Source: JAAYCI01 sp031548875 (GTDB lineage: Bacteria > Bacillota > Clostridia > Oscillospirales > Ruminococcaceae). Taken from it: DNA of 26,722 nucleotides. The DNA is taken from positions 1-26,722 of the forward strand of contig JAVBQQ010000022.1 of assembly GCA_031548875.1 (NCBI GenBank), given 5' to 3'. Every line of letters starts with the position of its first letter. Positions within the stretch are counted from its first letter, which is position 1. Shown piece after piece: positions 18,048 to 25,702 of the stretch. A program made the position numbers and the translations under genes. The notes below the pieces were generated by a model that saw only the letters and a list, made by a program, of their open reading frames with translations, made no database searches and was not told the origin of the DNA.

Positions 18048-19196
18048 GTGGATGACCTGCGGGCGGAACGCATTTGTATGAGGGAGGACCTGCTTGCGGG
18101 CAGAACCCCGAAAAGGGTACCGTTGGTGGTCAAGTTCCAGCTGGAGGCCGCCTGTGACTTTGCGGGTGTGGACCTGCGGCGCGCGCTGTACGACCCCGCC
18201 CTTGTAGAAAAGGCGTGCACGGCCGTGTGCGCGCATTTTCCGTCGGACACCTTCCCCGTCGTGAACCTCCGGTTCCCCTGGTCTTTCCAGATGCTGGGTT
18301 CCAAAAACTGGGTCGTCAGCTCCACCGGCGCCATACAGCGCCCCGAGGTGGAGAGCATGCCGGCCGAGTGGTACGACGCGCTGATAGAAGACCCGGTGGG
18401 CACCATCCTGGAAAAGGTTCTGCCCCGCAGCTGCCGGGCGTTGGATGCGCCGCCCACGCAGCGCAGCATCCGGCTGGCGAAGGCATACGCCACCCACCGG
18501 CAGGAGGCGGACATCACCCGGGGGATCGCCCGCTCGCTCAGCGGGCAGTACGGGTACATGGTGCCGCTGGCCGACGGGCCCAAAACGTATATCCCCTTCG
18601 ATATGCTGGCCGATCATTTCCGGGGCTTCCGCGGCGTTGTGATGGACCTGCGCCGGGCGCCGGACAAGGTGGAGCGCGCAGTGCGGGCGCTGCTTCCCGT
18701 ATGCAGGTTCCAGGCCTCGGCCGATGGGGACGCGGCGGGGCGGGTGAGCTTCATCCCGCTGCACATGCCGCCCTTCATCAGCACCGAGGCGTTCGAGCGG
18801 TTCTACTGGCCCACCTTTGAGGAGATGATCCGCTACCAGGTGGAGCGAGGCGTATATTGCAATATCTTTGCCGAGGGGGATTGGTCGCGCTATTACGACC
18901 ATCTGGACCGGCTGCCCCGGGAGAGGGTGGGTTTCCAGTTTGAAGAAGGGGACGCCTGCTATATCAAAGGGAAGCTGGGACAAAAACGCTTTTTTGGCGG
19001 TTTTTTCGACCCCACGATCACCCTGGCGCGCAGCCGGGAGGCGTGTGTGGACGAGGCGAAGCGGCTGATAGAGACATGTGCGCCGGGCGGCGGGTTCTAC
19101 TTCTGCTTCAACCGCAACCTGATGGACATCAAAAGTGTGGATGTGAAGAAGCTGCAGGCTGTGCTGGAGTGGGTGGCCACCCAGGCGCGTTACTGA
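18048..19196 (+). CDS. Uroporphyrinogen decarboxylase (URO-D) superfamily protein
   Basis: A 382-aa TIM-barrel-type protein of the URO-D/MtaA/CmuA superfamily. The start region AERICMREDLLAGRTPKRVPLVVKF resembles the conserved beginning of these proteins, and GQKRFFGGFFDPTITLARSREACVDEAKRLIETCAPGGGFYF matches the C-terminal half of methyltransferase-like members. The Zn-binding His-x-Cys found in corrinoid methyltransferases is absent; NIFAEGD (272-278) stands in its place, so methyl transfer is doubtful. A GTG at 17958 would give 412 aa and a 15-nt gap to the 53-aa ORF; 18048 is preferred because the extra 30 residues look non-conserved. Sitting directly before the reductase genes, it may act on the same substrate, for example as a decarboxylase. 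Confidence 0.82.
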   Translation: MDDLRAERICMREDLLAGRTPKRVPLVVKFQLEAACDFAGVDLRRALYDPALVEKACTAVCAHFPSDTFPVVNLRFPWSFQMLGSKNWVVSSTGAIQRPEVESMPAEWYDALIEDPVGTILEKVLPRSCRALDAPPTQRSIRLAKAYATHRQEADITRGIARSLSGQYGYMVPLADGPKTYIPFDMLADHFRGFRGVVMDLRRAPDKVERAVRALLPVCRFQASADGDAAGRVSFIPLHMPPFISTEAFERFYWPTFEEMIRYQVERGVYCNIFAEGDWSRYYDHLDRLPRERVGFQFEEGDACYIKGKLGQKRFFGGFFDPTITLARSREACVDEAKRLIETCAPGGGFYFCFNRNLMDIKSVDVKKLQAVLEWVATQARY

Positions 19197-19275
19197 CGCA
19201 GCGCCCCCAGGGGCGCATGCATATATAAAGAGGGTTGAAGGGCCACGATTCCCCCGAAAGGAATGGACGAAAGCC

Positions 19276-20157
19276 ATGAAAAACGAATTTGGCCGCTGGC
19301 GCGAGACGGCCTGGACATCGGAAACGATAGATTGGCGAGGGGCCGGGGAGGTGCGCGCCGGGGTGGACGTGGGCACGACCAGCGCGCAGGCGGCAATCCT
19401 GTGCGATGGGGAGCTGTTCGGCTACGCCAGCCTGCGTGTGGGGGCCGATTTTGCCCAGGCGGCAGAGCAGGCGCTGGCCGGCGCCTTGGGCGGCAGCGGC
19501 ATGGCCCGTGGCGACATTGCCCGGGTGGCGGCCACCGGATTTGGCAGGCGCAACGCGGCCTTTGCAGATGCGATGGCCGACGAGGTGCATTGCCACGCAA
19601 AGGGCGCGCGGTTCCTGTTTGGGCCGCAGGTGCACACGGTGGTGGACATGGGCGGGCAGACCTGCGAGGCCATCCGCCTCTACGACTGGGACCGGGTGCG
19701 GGACTTTATGGTGAGCGACAAATGCGCCACCGGCTTTGGCCGCAGTATGGAGCGGATGTGTGGGCTGTTGCAGGTGCCCATCGAGCGCATCGGCGAGCTG
19801 TCGCTGGATGTTCCCGCCGAGCCGGAGCCGGTGAGCACCACCTGCGGCACCTTTTCGGGCACAGAGACGATGGGGCTTTTCCGGCCCGACTTCAAGGCGG
19901 AGAAGCTTTGTGAAAATGAGATATATGCGTCTTACTTGTTCGCTGTCAGCTGGCGCATACTGGGCCTTGTGCAGCGCCTGCAGCCCCTGGACGTGGGGGA
20001 GATCGGCCTTGCGTACCCGGCCGTGGGCTTCACCGGAGGGCTGGCCAAGAACCCGGGCGTTACAAAGCGGCTGGAGCGGGAGCTGGGCGTGACGGCACTG
20101 GAGAGCCGGTATGACCCGCAGCTGGCCGGCGCGATTGGCGCCGCGCTTCTGGCGTGA
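19276..20157 (+). CDS. BadF/BadG/BcrA/HgdC-type ATPase, activator subunit of a benzoyl-CoA reductase-like complex
   Basis: ASKHA-fold ATPase of 293 aa that would hydrolyse ATP to drive electrons to the reductase core. The phosphate-binding motif is GVDVGTTSAQAAIL, then ATGFGR, HCHAKGARF, VVDMGGQTCEAI, and the C-terminal FTGGLAKNPGV and AGAIGAALLA. Cys150 (SDKCATG) and Cys190 (STTCGTF) match the two residues per subunit that hold the [4Fe-4S] cluster between HgdC monomers. GGQT replaces the common GGQD. Wording such as GPQVHTVVDMGGQ and PEPVSTTC recalls the BcrA/BzdQ branch rather than plain dehydratase activators. A small GC hairpin (19201-19216) lies in the 79-nt gap before it. An alternative GTG start at 19351 would remove 25 residues. 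Confidence 0.88.
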   Translation: MKNEFGRWRETAWTSETIDWRGAGEVRAGVDVGTTSAQAAILCDGELFGYASLRVGADFAQAAEQALAGALGGSGMARGDIARVAATGFGRRNAAFADAMADEVHCHAKGARFLFGPQVHTVVDMGGQTCEAIRLYDWDRVRDFMVSDKCATGFGRSMERMCGLLQVPIERIGELSLDVPAEPEPVSTTCGTFSGTETMGLFRPDFKAEKLCENEIYASYLFAVSWRILGLVQRLQPLDVGEIGLAYPAVGFTGGLAKNPGVTKRLERELGVTALESRYDPQLAGAIGAALLA

Positions 20158-20186
20158 GCGCACACAGCATACAGGAGGCAGAGAGG

Positions 20187-21332
20187 ATGGATTCCTTCCG
20201 CAGTATTTTTGCCGACAGGCACAGCTATGCCCGGCGCTGGAAAGAGCGCACAGGCGGAAAGGTGCTGGGGTATTTCGAGCCCTATTTCCCCGAGGAGCTG
20301 GCCTATGCCGCGGGCGTGCTGCCCGTGCGCATCACGGCCGGGCGGCAGCCGAACACCCGGGCAGACAAGTGGATATACGCCTCCTGCTACCCGGTGAAGG
20401 CGATGACGAACGAGCTGCTCTCGGGCGCGTACGACTACCTGGATGGGCTGGTGAACGTGGAAGGCTGCCAGTGGATGTACAACGCCTTCGAGGTGGCGGC
20501 AAATAACGTGCCCCAGCTTTTTTCTCACTACCTCTTCCTGCCCGACTACCTGACGGCGGCTACCTCCAAGACGCTGCTGTGCTCGGAGCTTGCCGTCCTG
20601 AAAGGCAGGCTGGAGGAATGGACGGGAAACGCCATTACAGAGGATGCGCTGGACGATGCTATCGAGGTGTACAACGAGAACCGGCGCCTTCTGCGCCGCA
20701 TGTATGAGCTGCGCCGGGCCGACAGGCCGCCCATCCACGGGGTGGAGGCGATGGAGGCGATGTTTGCGGCGCAGGTGATGGACAAGGCGGAGATGAACGG
20801 AATGCTGCGCGATTTTGTGCCGCACCTGGAAGCGCGCGCGCCGGGGAAGGACCGCATACGTCTGATGTTGATTGGCAGCGAGACGCATGACACGTATCTG
20901 GAAGAGATGGTGGAGGCCCTGGGGGCGGACATCGTAGTGGACGAGCTGGACAACGGCAGCTCGTACGTGTGGAACGAGGTAATCCCGCAGAAGGACCGCC
21001 TGATGGCGCTGGCCCTGCGGTACCTGGACAAGCCCCGAAACCCGGTGAAGGACAACAACTGGCGCCGGCGCAGCCAGCATATCTTCGAGCTGGCCGAGGA
21101 CTTCAACGTGGACGGCGTCATCATTGCAAAGCAGGTGTACTGCCACCTGCATGGAACGGACAACTACATGGTGTGGAAGCTGCTGCGGGAGCGGGAGATC
21201 CCCTTCCTGTTCCTGGAGCGGGACACCACCCTGCCGCCCGAAGAGACCAGCATGCGGCTGGAGGCGTTCTTGAACATGCTGCGCCCCGGGCTGAACCGGC
21301 TGGTGGGCTGGCACAAAAAACAGGCGTTATAG
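20187..21332 (+). CDS. 2-hydroxyacyl-CoA dehydratase/benzoyl-CoA reductase family subunit (BcrC/HgdB-like)
   Basis: Iron-sulfur subunit of the reductase core, 381 aa, starting at an ATG with GGAGG 8 nt upstream; a GTG at 20154 overlaps the previous gene and has no site. GYFEPYFPEELAYAAGVLPVR is the typical N-terminal block. Three Cys at family cluster positions are seen: Cys70 (YASCYPVK), Cys94 (VEGCQWM) and Cys319 (VYCHLHGTDNY). The second half shows RLMLIGSETHD and REIPFLFLERDTT. It would pair with the next gene product and take electrons from the activator pair. Its N-terminal half with DYLDGLV matches the HgdB/BcrC plan. Dehydratase and aryl-CoA reductase members share this fold, so the reaction rests on context. 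Confidence 0.88.
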   Translation: MDSFRSIFADRHSYARRWKERTGGKVLGYFEPYFPEELAYAAGVLPVRITAGRQPNTRADKWIYASCYPVKAMTNELLSGAYDYLDGLVNVEGCQWMYNAFEVAANNVPQLFSHYLFLPDYLTAATSKTLLCSELAVLKGRLEEWTGNAITEDALDDAIEVYNENRRLLRRMYELRRADRPPIHGVEAMEAMFAAQVMDKAEMNGMLRDFVPHLEARAPGKDRIRLMLIGSETHDTYLEEMVEALGADIVVDELDNGSSYVWNEVIPQKDRLMALALRYLDKPRNPVKDNNWRRRSQHIFELAEDFNVDGVIIAKQVYCHLHGTDNYMVWKLLREREIPFLFLERDTTLPPEETSMRLEAFLNMLRPGLNRLVGWHKKQAL

Positions 21333-21349
21333 AAGGAGGGGCCCTACGG

Positions 21350-22666
21350 ATGAAAAAGCAGCTTTGGGAGACACGGCCCCTGGAGTGTTGGGCGAAGGCC
21401 AAGGAACTGCGCCGCAAATGGGAGGAATCCATCGAGGACGGCGACAACATCGTGGGGCAGGGCAACACCAGCTTTATCGTGGACTGGCAGGTGGCCTTCC
21501 CGGACATCACGGTGATAGAGGACAACCCCGAGGGCGCGATGATTGCCAGCAAGAGCTCGGCGTTTGCGCGCCGCTGCCGCCTGGCCAGCGAGGCCCGCGG
21601 ATGGGGGCGCGAGGTGTGCGGCTACCACAACAACTGCTGGGGGTCCATGTTTCTGGGGCACCAGGAAGACGGCAGCCCCTTCCCGCAGCGCGCCTTTGTG
21701 GTGCCCTTTCCCTGCGTGTGCGATTCCCACATCAAACGGGGCGAGCAGGTGCGGGATTTTGCCCCCGTGCCGCGCTGGTCGGCGGATTTTACCATGTACC
21801 TGGGCGAGCGGGACGCGGCGCGCGAGGAGGCGATGATCGAGCACCGCAACTACTGCCTGCTCAAAGAGATCAACGACTTGGAGCGGGTGTTCGGCCAGCG
21901 GTTCGACGACGAAAAGATGGTGGGGATGATCCGCGCCAGCGAGGACATCAAGCAGTACCGGCAGGATGTTTCCTACTACATGACCTTCAAGCCCACGCCG
22001 CTGTCCGTGAAGGACCTGTATTCCTTCTACACGCTGGGCGGCCTTACGAAGATAGACCCGCAGGAGACGGTGGACTTCTGGAAGATGCTGCGCGACGAGG
22101 TGAAGTGGCGGGCGGAAAACAAGATCGCCGCCGTAGGCAATGAGCGCTACCGCTGGATGGAAGCGCACCCTCCGCCCTGGCATTACCTGAAATATTACCG
22201 CTACATGGAGCAATACGGGGCCGTGTGCATCGGTTCCCAGTACACGCACTTCGAGCGCTCGCAGCTGGAGCGCAAGCCGGACGGCAGCATCGGCGAGCGG
22301 GACTACCCCACCTACCCGCCCGACATGCCCATCGAGACGCGGGAGGACGAGGTGCGGTTCGTGGTGGGGCCCGACGCGCGCGCACCCCATCACTTCAAGA
22401 TAGACGAGTACACCCGCCCGTATGCGTTGAACGAGTTTGCGGACATCTTTCAGGTGGACGGGGCGCTATTCGGGCTGTGGCGCAGCGGGGTGGGCTGCAC
22501 CTTCACCCGCAAAGAGCAGGCCATGCGCCTGCGGGAGGCGGGCGTGAACGTGATGTTGTACGAGGGCAGCCAGCCGGGCGACAGGAACGACCTGGACGAG
22601 ATGCGTTTTTTGGACCAGCTGGACGCCTGGATGGAGAGCCAGGGGCTGGAAAAACTGGAAAACTGA
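21350..22666 (+). CDS. Benzoyl-CoA reductase-like large subunit (BcrB/BzdO-like)
   Basis: Second core subunit, 438 aa from the ATG at 21350, preceded by AAGGAGGGG. The frame is open for 380 nt further upstream, but that stretch overlaps the previous gene and is shadow. Key features are Cys90 and Cys96 in VCGYHNNCWGSMFLG, Cys122 and Cys124 in FPCVCDSHIK, and Cys383 in GVGCTFTRK. The end reads REAGVNVMLYEGSQPGDRNDL followed by a typical FLDQLDAWMESQGLEKL. The CGY-NCWG and CDSH blocks are, from memory, characteristic of class I benzoyl-CoA reductase BcrB-type subunits, and the length matches that group. The active site binding the acyl-CoA would lie at the interface with the BcrC-like partner. 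Confidence 0.87.
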   Translation: MKKQLWETRPLECWAKAKELRRKWEESIEDGDNIVGQGNTSFIVDWQVAFPDITVIEDNPEGAMIASKSSAFARRCRLASEARGWGREVCGYHNNCWGSMFLGHQEDGSPFPQRAFVVPFPCVCDSHIKRGEQVRDFAPVPRWSADFTMYLGERDAAREEAMIEHRNYCLLKEINDLERVFGQRFDDEKMVGMIRASEDIKQYRQDVSYYMTFKPTPLSVKDLYSFYTLGGLTKIDPQETVDFWKMLRDEVKWRAENKIAAVGNERYRWMEAHPPPWHYLKYYRYMEQYGAVCIGSQYTHFERSQLERKPDGSIGERDYPTYPPDMPIETREDEVRFVVGPDARAPHHFKIDEYTRPYALNEFADIFQVDGALFGLWRSGVGCTFTRKEQAMRLREAGVNVMLYEGSQPGDRNDLDEMRFLDQLDAWMESQGLEKLEN

Positions 22667-22681
22667 GGGGGTGGCAGAGGC

Positions 22682-23467
22682 ATGCTGACGGGCGGGATCG
22701 ACATGGGTCTGGCCTATGCAAAGGCCGTGCTGCTGTGCGACGGAAAGGTCGTGGCGAGAGGGAAAACTGAATCGGGCGGCGCCCAGCGGGCAGAGAACGC
22801 AGGGCGGCTGTGGCGGGAACTGCTGCGCGAAGCAGGCGCGGAAGAGACGGAAGTGGGCGCCCTGTTTGCCACCGGCAAGGGAAAGCTGGACGTTCCTTTT
22901 GCCACCGGTCGGGTAACGGAGCCCCTTGCCGCCGCGCGCGCCTGCCGCGCGCTGTGCGCGGACGCCACCGCACTGGTGGATGTGGGCGCCGACGAGACGC
23001 TGGTGGTGATTTTACGGGAGGACGGCGCCCTGGCCGAGATGGTCGTCAACGAAAAATGTGCGGCCGGGCTGGGCCTTTTCCTGGAAGAGATGGCCGAGCG
23101 GCTGGAGCTTGCGCTGGACGAGATGAGCCTGTTGCCCCCGCCGGGCGTGGGCGAGGCTGTAGTGAATGACAGCTGCGTGAACTTTGCGCAGTTGGACGCG
23201 CTGGAGCTGCTGAACCGGGGCGCGCCGCCCCGGCAGGTGGCGGCCGCCTGCACCCGGGCCGCCGCCGTGCGGGCGTGCTGCACAGTGGATGAGATCACCT
23301 GCCCCAACTGGGACAGGGTGGTGCTGGCGGGGGGCGTCGCGCACAACCGGGCGTTTGTGGAAGCGCTGGAAAAGGATACGGGAATCACATTCGTGGCCTG
23401 CGACGAGGCCGAGTACACCGGCGCCATAGGGGCCGCGCTGCTGGCGGCAGACCACATGGGAGGATGA
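22682..23467 (+). CDS. Second, shorter BcrD-like ATPase/activator subunit
   Basis: A 261-aa ASKHA ATPase with GGIDMGLAYAKAVLLCDGK at the N-terminus, ATGKGK, LVDVGADETLVVI in place of DIGGQD, NEKCAAGLG (Cys126), NDSCVNFAQ (Cys165), LAGGVAHNRAF and GAIGAALLA. Both cluster-binding Cys positions are kept. A second, non-identical activator is the feature that separates four-subunit benzoyl-CoA reductases (BcrA plus BcrD) from dehydratases, which use one homodimeric activator. The VDVGA-type motif also fits the BcrD branch. The ATG has GAGGGGGTGG about 7 nt upstream, and the gene lies 15 nt after the large subunit. A heterodimer with the 19276 product sharing one [4Fe-4S] cluster is inferred. Confidence 0.87.
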   Translation: MLTGGIDMGLAYAKAVLLCDGKVVARGKTESGGAQRAENAGRLWRELLREAGAEETEVGALFATGKGKLDVPFATGRVTEPLAAARACRALCADATALVDVGADETLVVILREDGALAEMVVNEKCAAGLGLFLEEMAERLELALDEMSLLPPPGVGEAVVNDSCVNFAQLDALELLNRGAPPRQVAAACTRAAAVRACCTVDEITCPNWDRVVLAGGVAHNRAFVEALEKDTGITFVACDEAEYTGAIGAALLAADHMGG

Positions 23468-23472
23468 CGGAG

Positions 23473-25035
23473 ATGAAAAATAAGATCATGGACCGGGAAG
23501 CGGCGCTTGAAATGATCCGCGACGGAGACGGCATCGCGATCTCTTCGGCCGGGGTGGTGGGCTACCCGGAGTACCTTGTAAAAGGGCTGGAGGAACGGTT
23601 CCTGAAAACCGGTCACCCCGCCGGGCTCGCCTTGTACGCGGGTTGCGGGCACGGTGGCCCCACGCCGGACTTTGGCGACAACCATTTTGCCCATCCGGGT
23701 TTTGTGAAACGGACGATATGTTCCCATCCCGACGTGGTGCCAAAGCTGCGGGAGATGATCGAGAACGACCAGCTGGAGGCGTACGTGCTGCCGCAGGGTG
23801 TTTTGAACCAGCTGTACCGCTGCAGCGCCGCCAAACAGCCGGGGCTGCTGACCAAGATCGGCATCGGCACCTATGTGGACCCGCGGCAGGAAGGCGGGAA
23901 GATGAACAAGGTCACCCGCGAGGAGATCGTGCGGGTGATGGAGCTGAAGGGCGAGGAGTGGCTCTTCTACGAGAGCTTCCCCGTGACGGCGGCCCTTATA
24001 CGGGGAACCACCGCGGACGAGGACGGAAACCTGAGCATCGAGCGCGAGGCGCTCAAGCTGGAGATATTGGAGATTGCCCTTGCGGCCAAGGCGTCGGGTG
24101 GACGGGTGGTTGCCCAGGTGGAACGGGTGGCCGCCCGGGGCAGCCTGCCCGCGAAGCAGGTGGTGGTGCCGGGTGAGCTTGTGGACGCGGTGGTGGTGGT
24201 CGAAGACCCTGCCGAAAACCACCGCCAGGCCGGAGGTACGGTGTACGACGCCTCCTTCAGCGGTGAGGTGCGTGCGCCGGGGCAGGTGGCCAAAAAGGCG
24301 GCGGAAACCCTGAACGCCGACGATATCGTCTGCCGCCGGGCCGCGTTCGAACTGTATCCGGGTGCCATCGTGAACGTGGGCGTGGGCATTGGCGCCGGCG
24401 TGGGCGCCGTGGCCGCGCAGGAGGGGATGGACGACATCACCTTCACGCTGGAGCTGGGCGCCATTGGCGGTACCCCGCAGGCGGGCTGGAATTTTGGGGC
24501 TGTGCAGAACCCGGTGGCCTTCCTGGCCCACCCATCCATGTTCGATTTCTACCACGGCGGCAACCTGGACATCACCTTTTTGGGCGCGGCGCAGGTGGAC
24601 AAGCAAGGCAATGTGAACGTGAGCCGTTTTGCCGGGCGAGCGGCCGGGCAGGGCGGGTTCATCGACATCAGCCAGACCAGCCGCAAGGTGGTGTTCTGCA
24701 CCTATTTTGCTGCGAAAGGGCTGGAGACGGAGGTGGCCGGCGGGCAGCTGGCCATCAAGCAGCAGGGGCAGATGCCCAAGTTCGTGGAGGAGGTGGACCA
24801 GATCACCTTCAACGGGATGCTTGCCCGGCAGTCGGGCAGGGAGGTGCTGTATGTGACCGAGCGCGCCGTGTTCCGGCTGGAGAAGGATGGCCTGCTGCTG
24901 GTGGAGATCGCGCCGGGGGTGGACCTTGAAAAGGATGTGCTGGGGCAGATGGGTTTCCGCCCGCGCGTGAGCCCGGAACTGAAAAAGATGGATGCACGGG
25001 TATTTGTGCCCGGCCGGATGGGCTGCTTTGCGTGA
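23473..25035 (+). CDS. Single-chain acyl-CoA:CoA-transferase (propionate CoA-transferase/YdiF family)
   Basis: Fused alpha-beta CoA-transferase of 520 aa. The first half has AISSAGVVGYPEYLVKGLEERF and YAGCGHGG, followed by GIGTYVDPRQEGGKMN, a hallmark of propionate/acetate CoA-transferases. The catalytic Glu327 lies in LELGAIGGTPQAGWNFG, the ExG-IGG-P motif of the family. The C-terminal half ends with YVTERAVFRLEKDGLLLVEIAPGVDLEKDVL. The ATG at 23473 has GGGAGG 9 nt upstream; an ATG at 23464 overlaps the previous stop but would sit on the ribosome site. It follows the reductase genes by 5 nt and probably loads or recycles CoA for the reductase substrate. The true acid is unknown. Confidence 0.92.
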   Translation: MKNKIMDREAALEMIRDGDGIAISSAGVVGYPEYLVKGLEERFLKTGHPAGLALYAGCGHGGPTPDFGDNHFAHPGFVKRTICSHPDVVPKLREMIENDQLEAYVLPQGVLNQLYRCSAAKQPGLLTKIGIGTYVDPRQEGGKMNKVTREEIVRVMELKGEEWLFYESFPVTAALIRGTTADEDGNLSIEREALKLEILEIALAAKASGGRVVAQVERVAARGSLPAKQVVVPGELVDAVVVVEDPAENHRQAGGTVYDASFSGEVRAPGQVAKKAAETLNADDIVCRRAAFELYPGAIVNVGVGIGAGVGAVAAQEGMDDITFTLELGAIGGTPQAGWNFGAVQNPVAFLAHPSMFDFYHGGNLDITFLGAAQVDKQGNVNVSRFAGRAAGQGGFIDISQTSRKVVFCTYFAAKGLETEVAGGQLAIKQQGQMPKFVEEVDQITFNGMLARQSGREVLYVTERAVFRLEKDGLLLVEIAPGVDLEKDVLGQMGFRPRVSPELKKMDARVFVPGRMGCFA

Positions 25036-25080
25036 AGAGCGCCCGGCGGTGACGCGCAAAAAATGTATGTTGCCGCATCT

Positions 25081-25108
25081 TTTACAAAAGCGTCTTTTCT
25101 GGTATGAT
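25081..25108 (+). promoter_or_regulatory. Promoter of the ATP-cone gene
   Basis: TTTACA (25081-25086), a 16-bp spacer and TATGAT (25103-25108), close to sigma70 consensus. RNA would start near 25115, giving a short leader with GGGAGGTG before the ATG at 25138. No clear terminator is seen between the CoA-transferase stop and this site. Confidence 0.7.
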
Positions 25109-25137
25109 GAGGGTAATGATATGGGAGGTGCTTTTGT

Positions 25138-25404
25138 ATGACTGTGGTGAAAAAGCAGGGGCAAAAGGAAGAATACTCACCTGAAAAACTAATGAACTCC
25201 ATCAAACGCGCAAGCGAAGGAACAGGCGAGACAATCGATACAAATTCGCTCTCGGTGGATTTTTACAGGATCGTGGAAGGCAGGGCGTTCATCACGACCA
25301 GGCAGATAGACGTGATCGTGTGCGGGCTGCTTTACACACAGGGGCTGCACAAGACGCTGGCCTCCTTCATGTCTTACGACGAGAAGGACACCTCGGTGTT
25401 TTAG
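25138..25404 (+). CDS. Stand-alone ATP-cone domain protein
   Basis: An 88-aa cytoplasmic protein that is essentially one ATP-cone: VVKKQGQKEEYSPEKLMNSI is the typical first part, and the Arg-containing helices after residue 30 complete it. ATP-cones are nucleotide-sensing modules found at the N-terminus of ribonucleotide reductases (NrdD, NrdA) and in the repressor NrdR. Here no reductase or NrdR zinc-ribbon part is attached, and there is a proper stop, terminator and own promoter, so it is not an obvious truncation by frameshift. It may be a free nucleotide sensor or accessory to a reductase encoded elsewhere. No functional link to the neighbouring catabolic genes is evident. Confidence 0.85.
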   Translation: MTVVKKQGQKEEYSPEKLMNSIKRASEGTGETIDTNSLSVDFYRIVEGRAFITTRQIDVIVCGLLYTQGLHKTLASFMSYDEKDTSVF

Positions 25405-25447
25405 CCGCGCCGCCCGTCTGCCGCCGCCCACTGTGTTGCAATAAGAG

Positions 25448-25482
25448 CCGCTCCGCGACGGGATCGTCGCAGGGCGGTTTTT
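25448..25482 (+). terminator. Intrinsic terminator after the ATP-cone gene
   Basis: A 13-bp stem with one C-A mismatch and one G-U wobble (25448-25460 with 25465-25477), a GGAT loop, then TTTTT. It lies 44 nt after the stop codon. Confidence 0.85.
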
Positions 25483-25512
25483 GCTACAACAGTTCTGGCG
25501 GGGGGGCGAATG

Positions 25513-25535
25513 TTTCGCGGGCAAAAAACGCGAAA
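25513..25535. repeat. Inverted repeat TTTCGCG-N9-CGCGAAA
   Basis: Seven-bp arms flank a 9-bp A-rich centre in the roughly 300-bp gap before the sensor gene. It could be an operator. The rest of this gap holds the preceding terminator, a -10-like TACAAT (25597-25602) without a convincing -35, and a small GCC-CCGG hairpin around 25611-25636. Confidence 0.35.
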
Positions 25536-25702
25536 AAACGTAAAGTATGCTTACAAATAGCGACAAACAAATCGCGTCTACCAGGAAGGTTTGGGATACA
25601 ATAAAGATGTGCCACCGGATTTTTCTGCCGGAGGGCACCATCGCACAGCGAGGCCTGGCCGGCGCTGTTCTACTGGCGGGCCCCGCAACTGGGGAGAGAT
25701 GA

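Noticed and set aside
19201..19216. GCGCCC-CCAG-GGGCGC hairpin as a terminator before the reductase genes
   Set aside because: Stem is only 6 bp and the following bases are not T-rich; kept only as a note in the adjacent gene entry.
20969..21349. N-terminal extension of the 438-aa reductase subunit
   Set aside because: Frame is open upstream, but it overlaps the previous gene in another frame, and a strong ribosome site with ATG at 21350 gives the family-typical length.
22714..25164. 816-codon open frame on the minus strand
   Set aside because: It lies antisense to two well-supported genes, has His/Arg/Gln-rich low-quality sequence without domains, and arises from the high GC at third codon positions.
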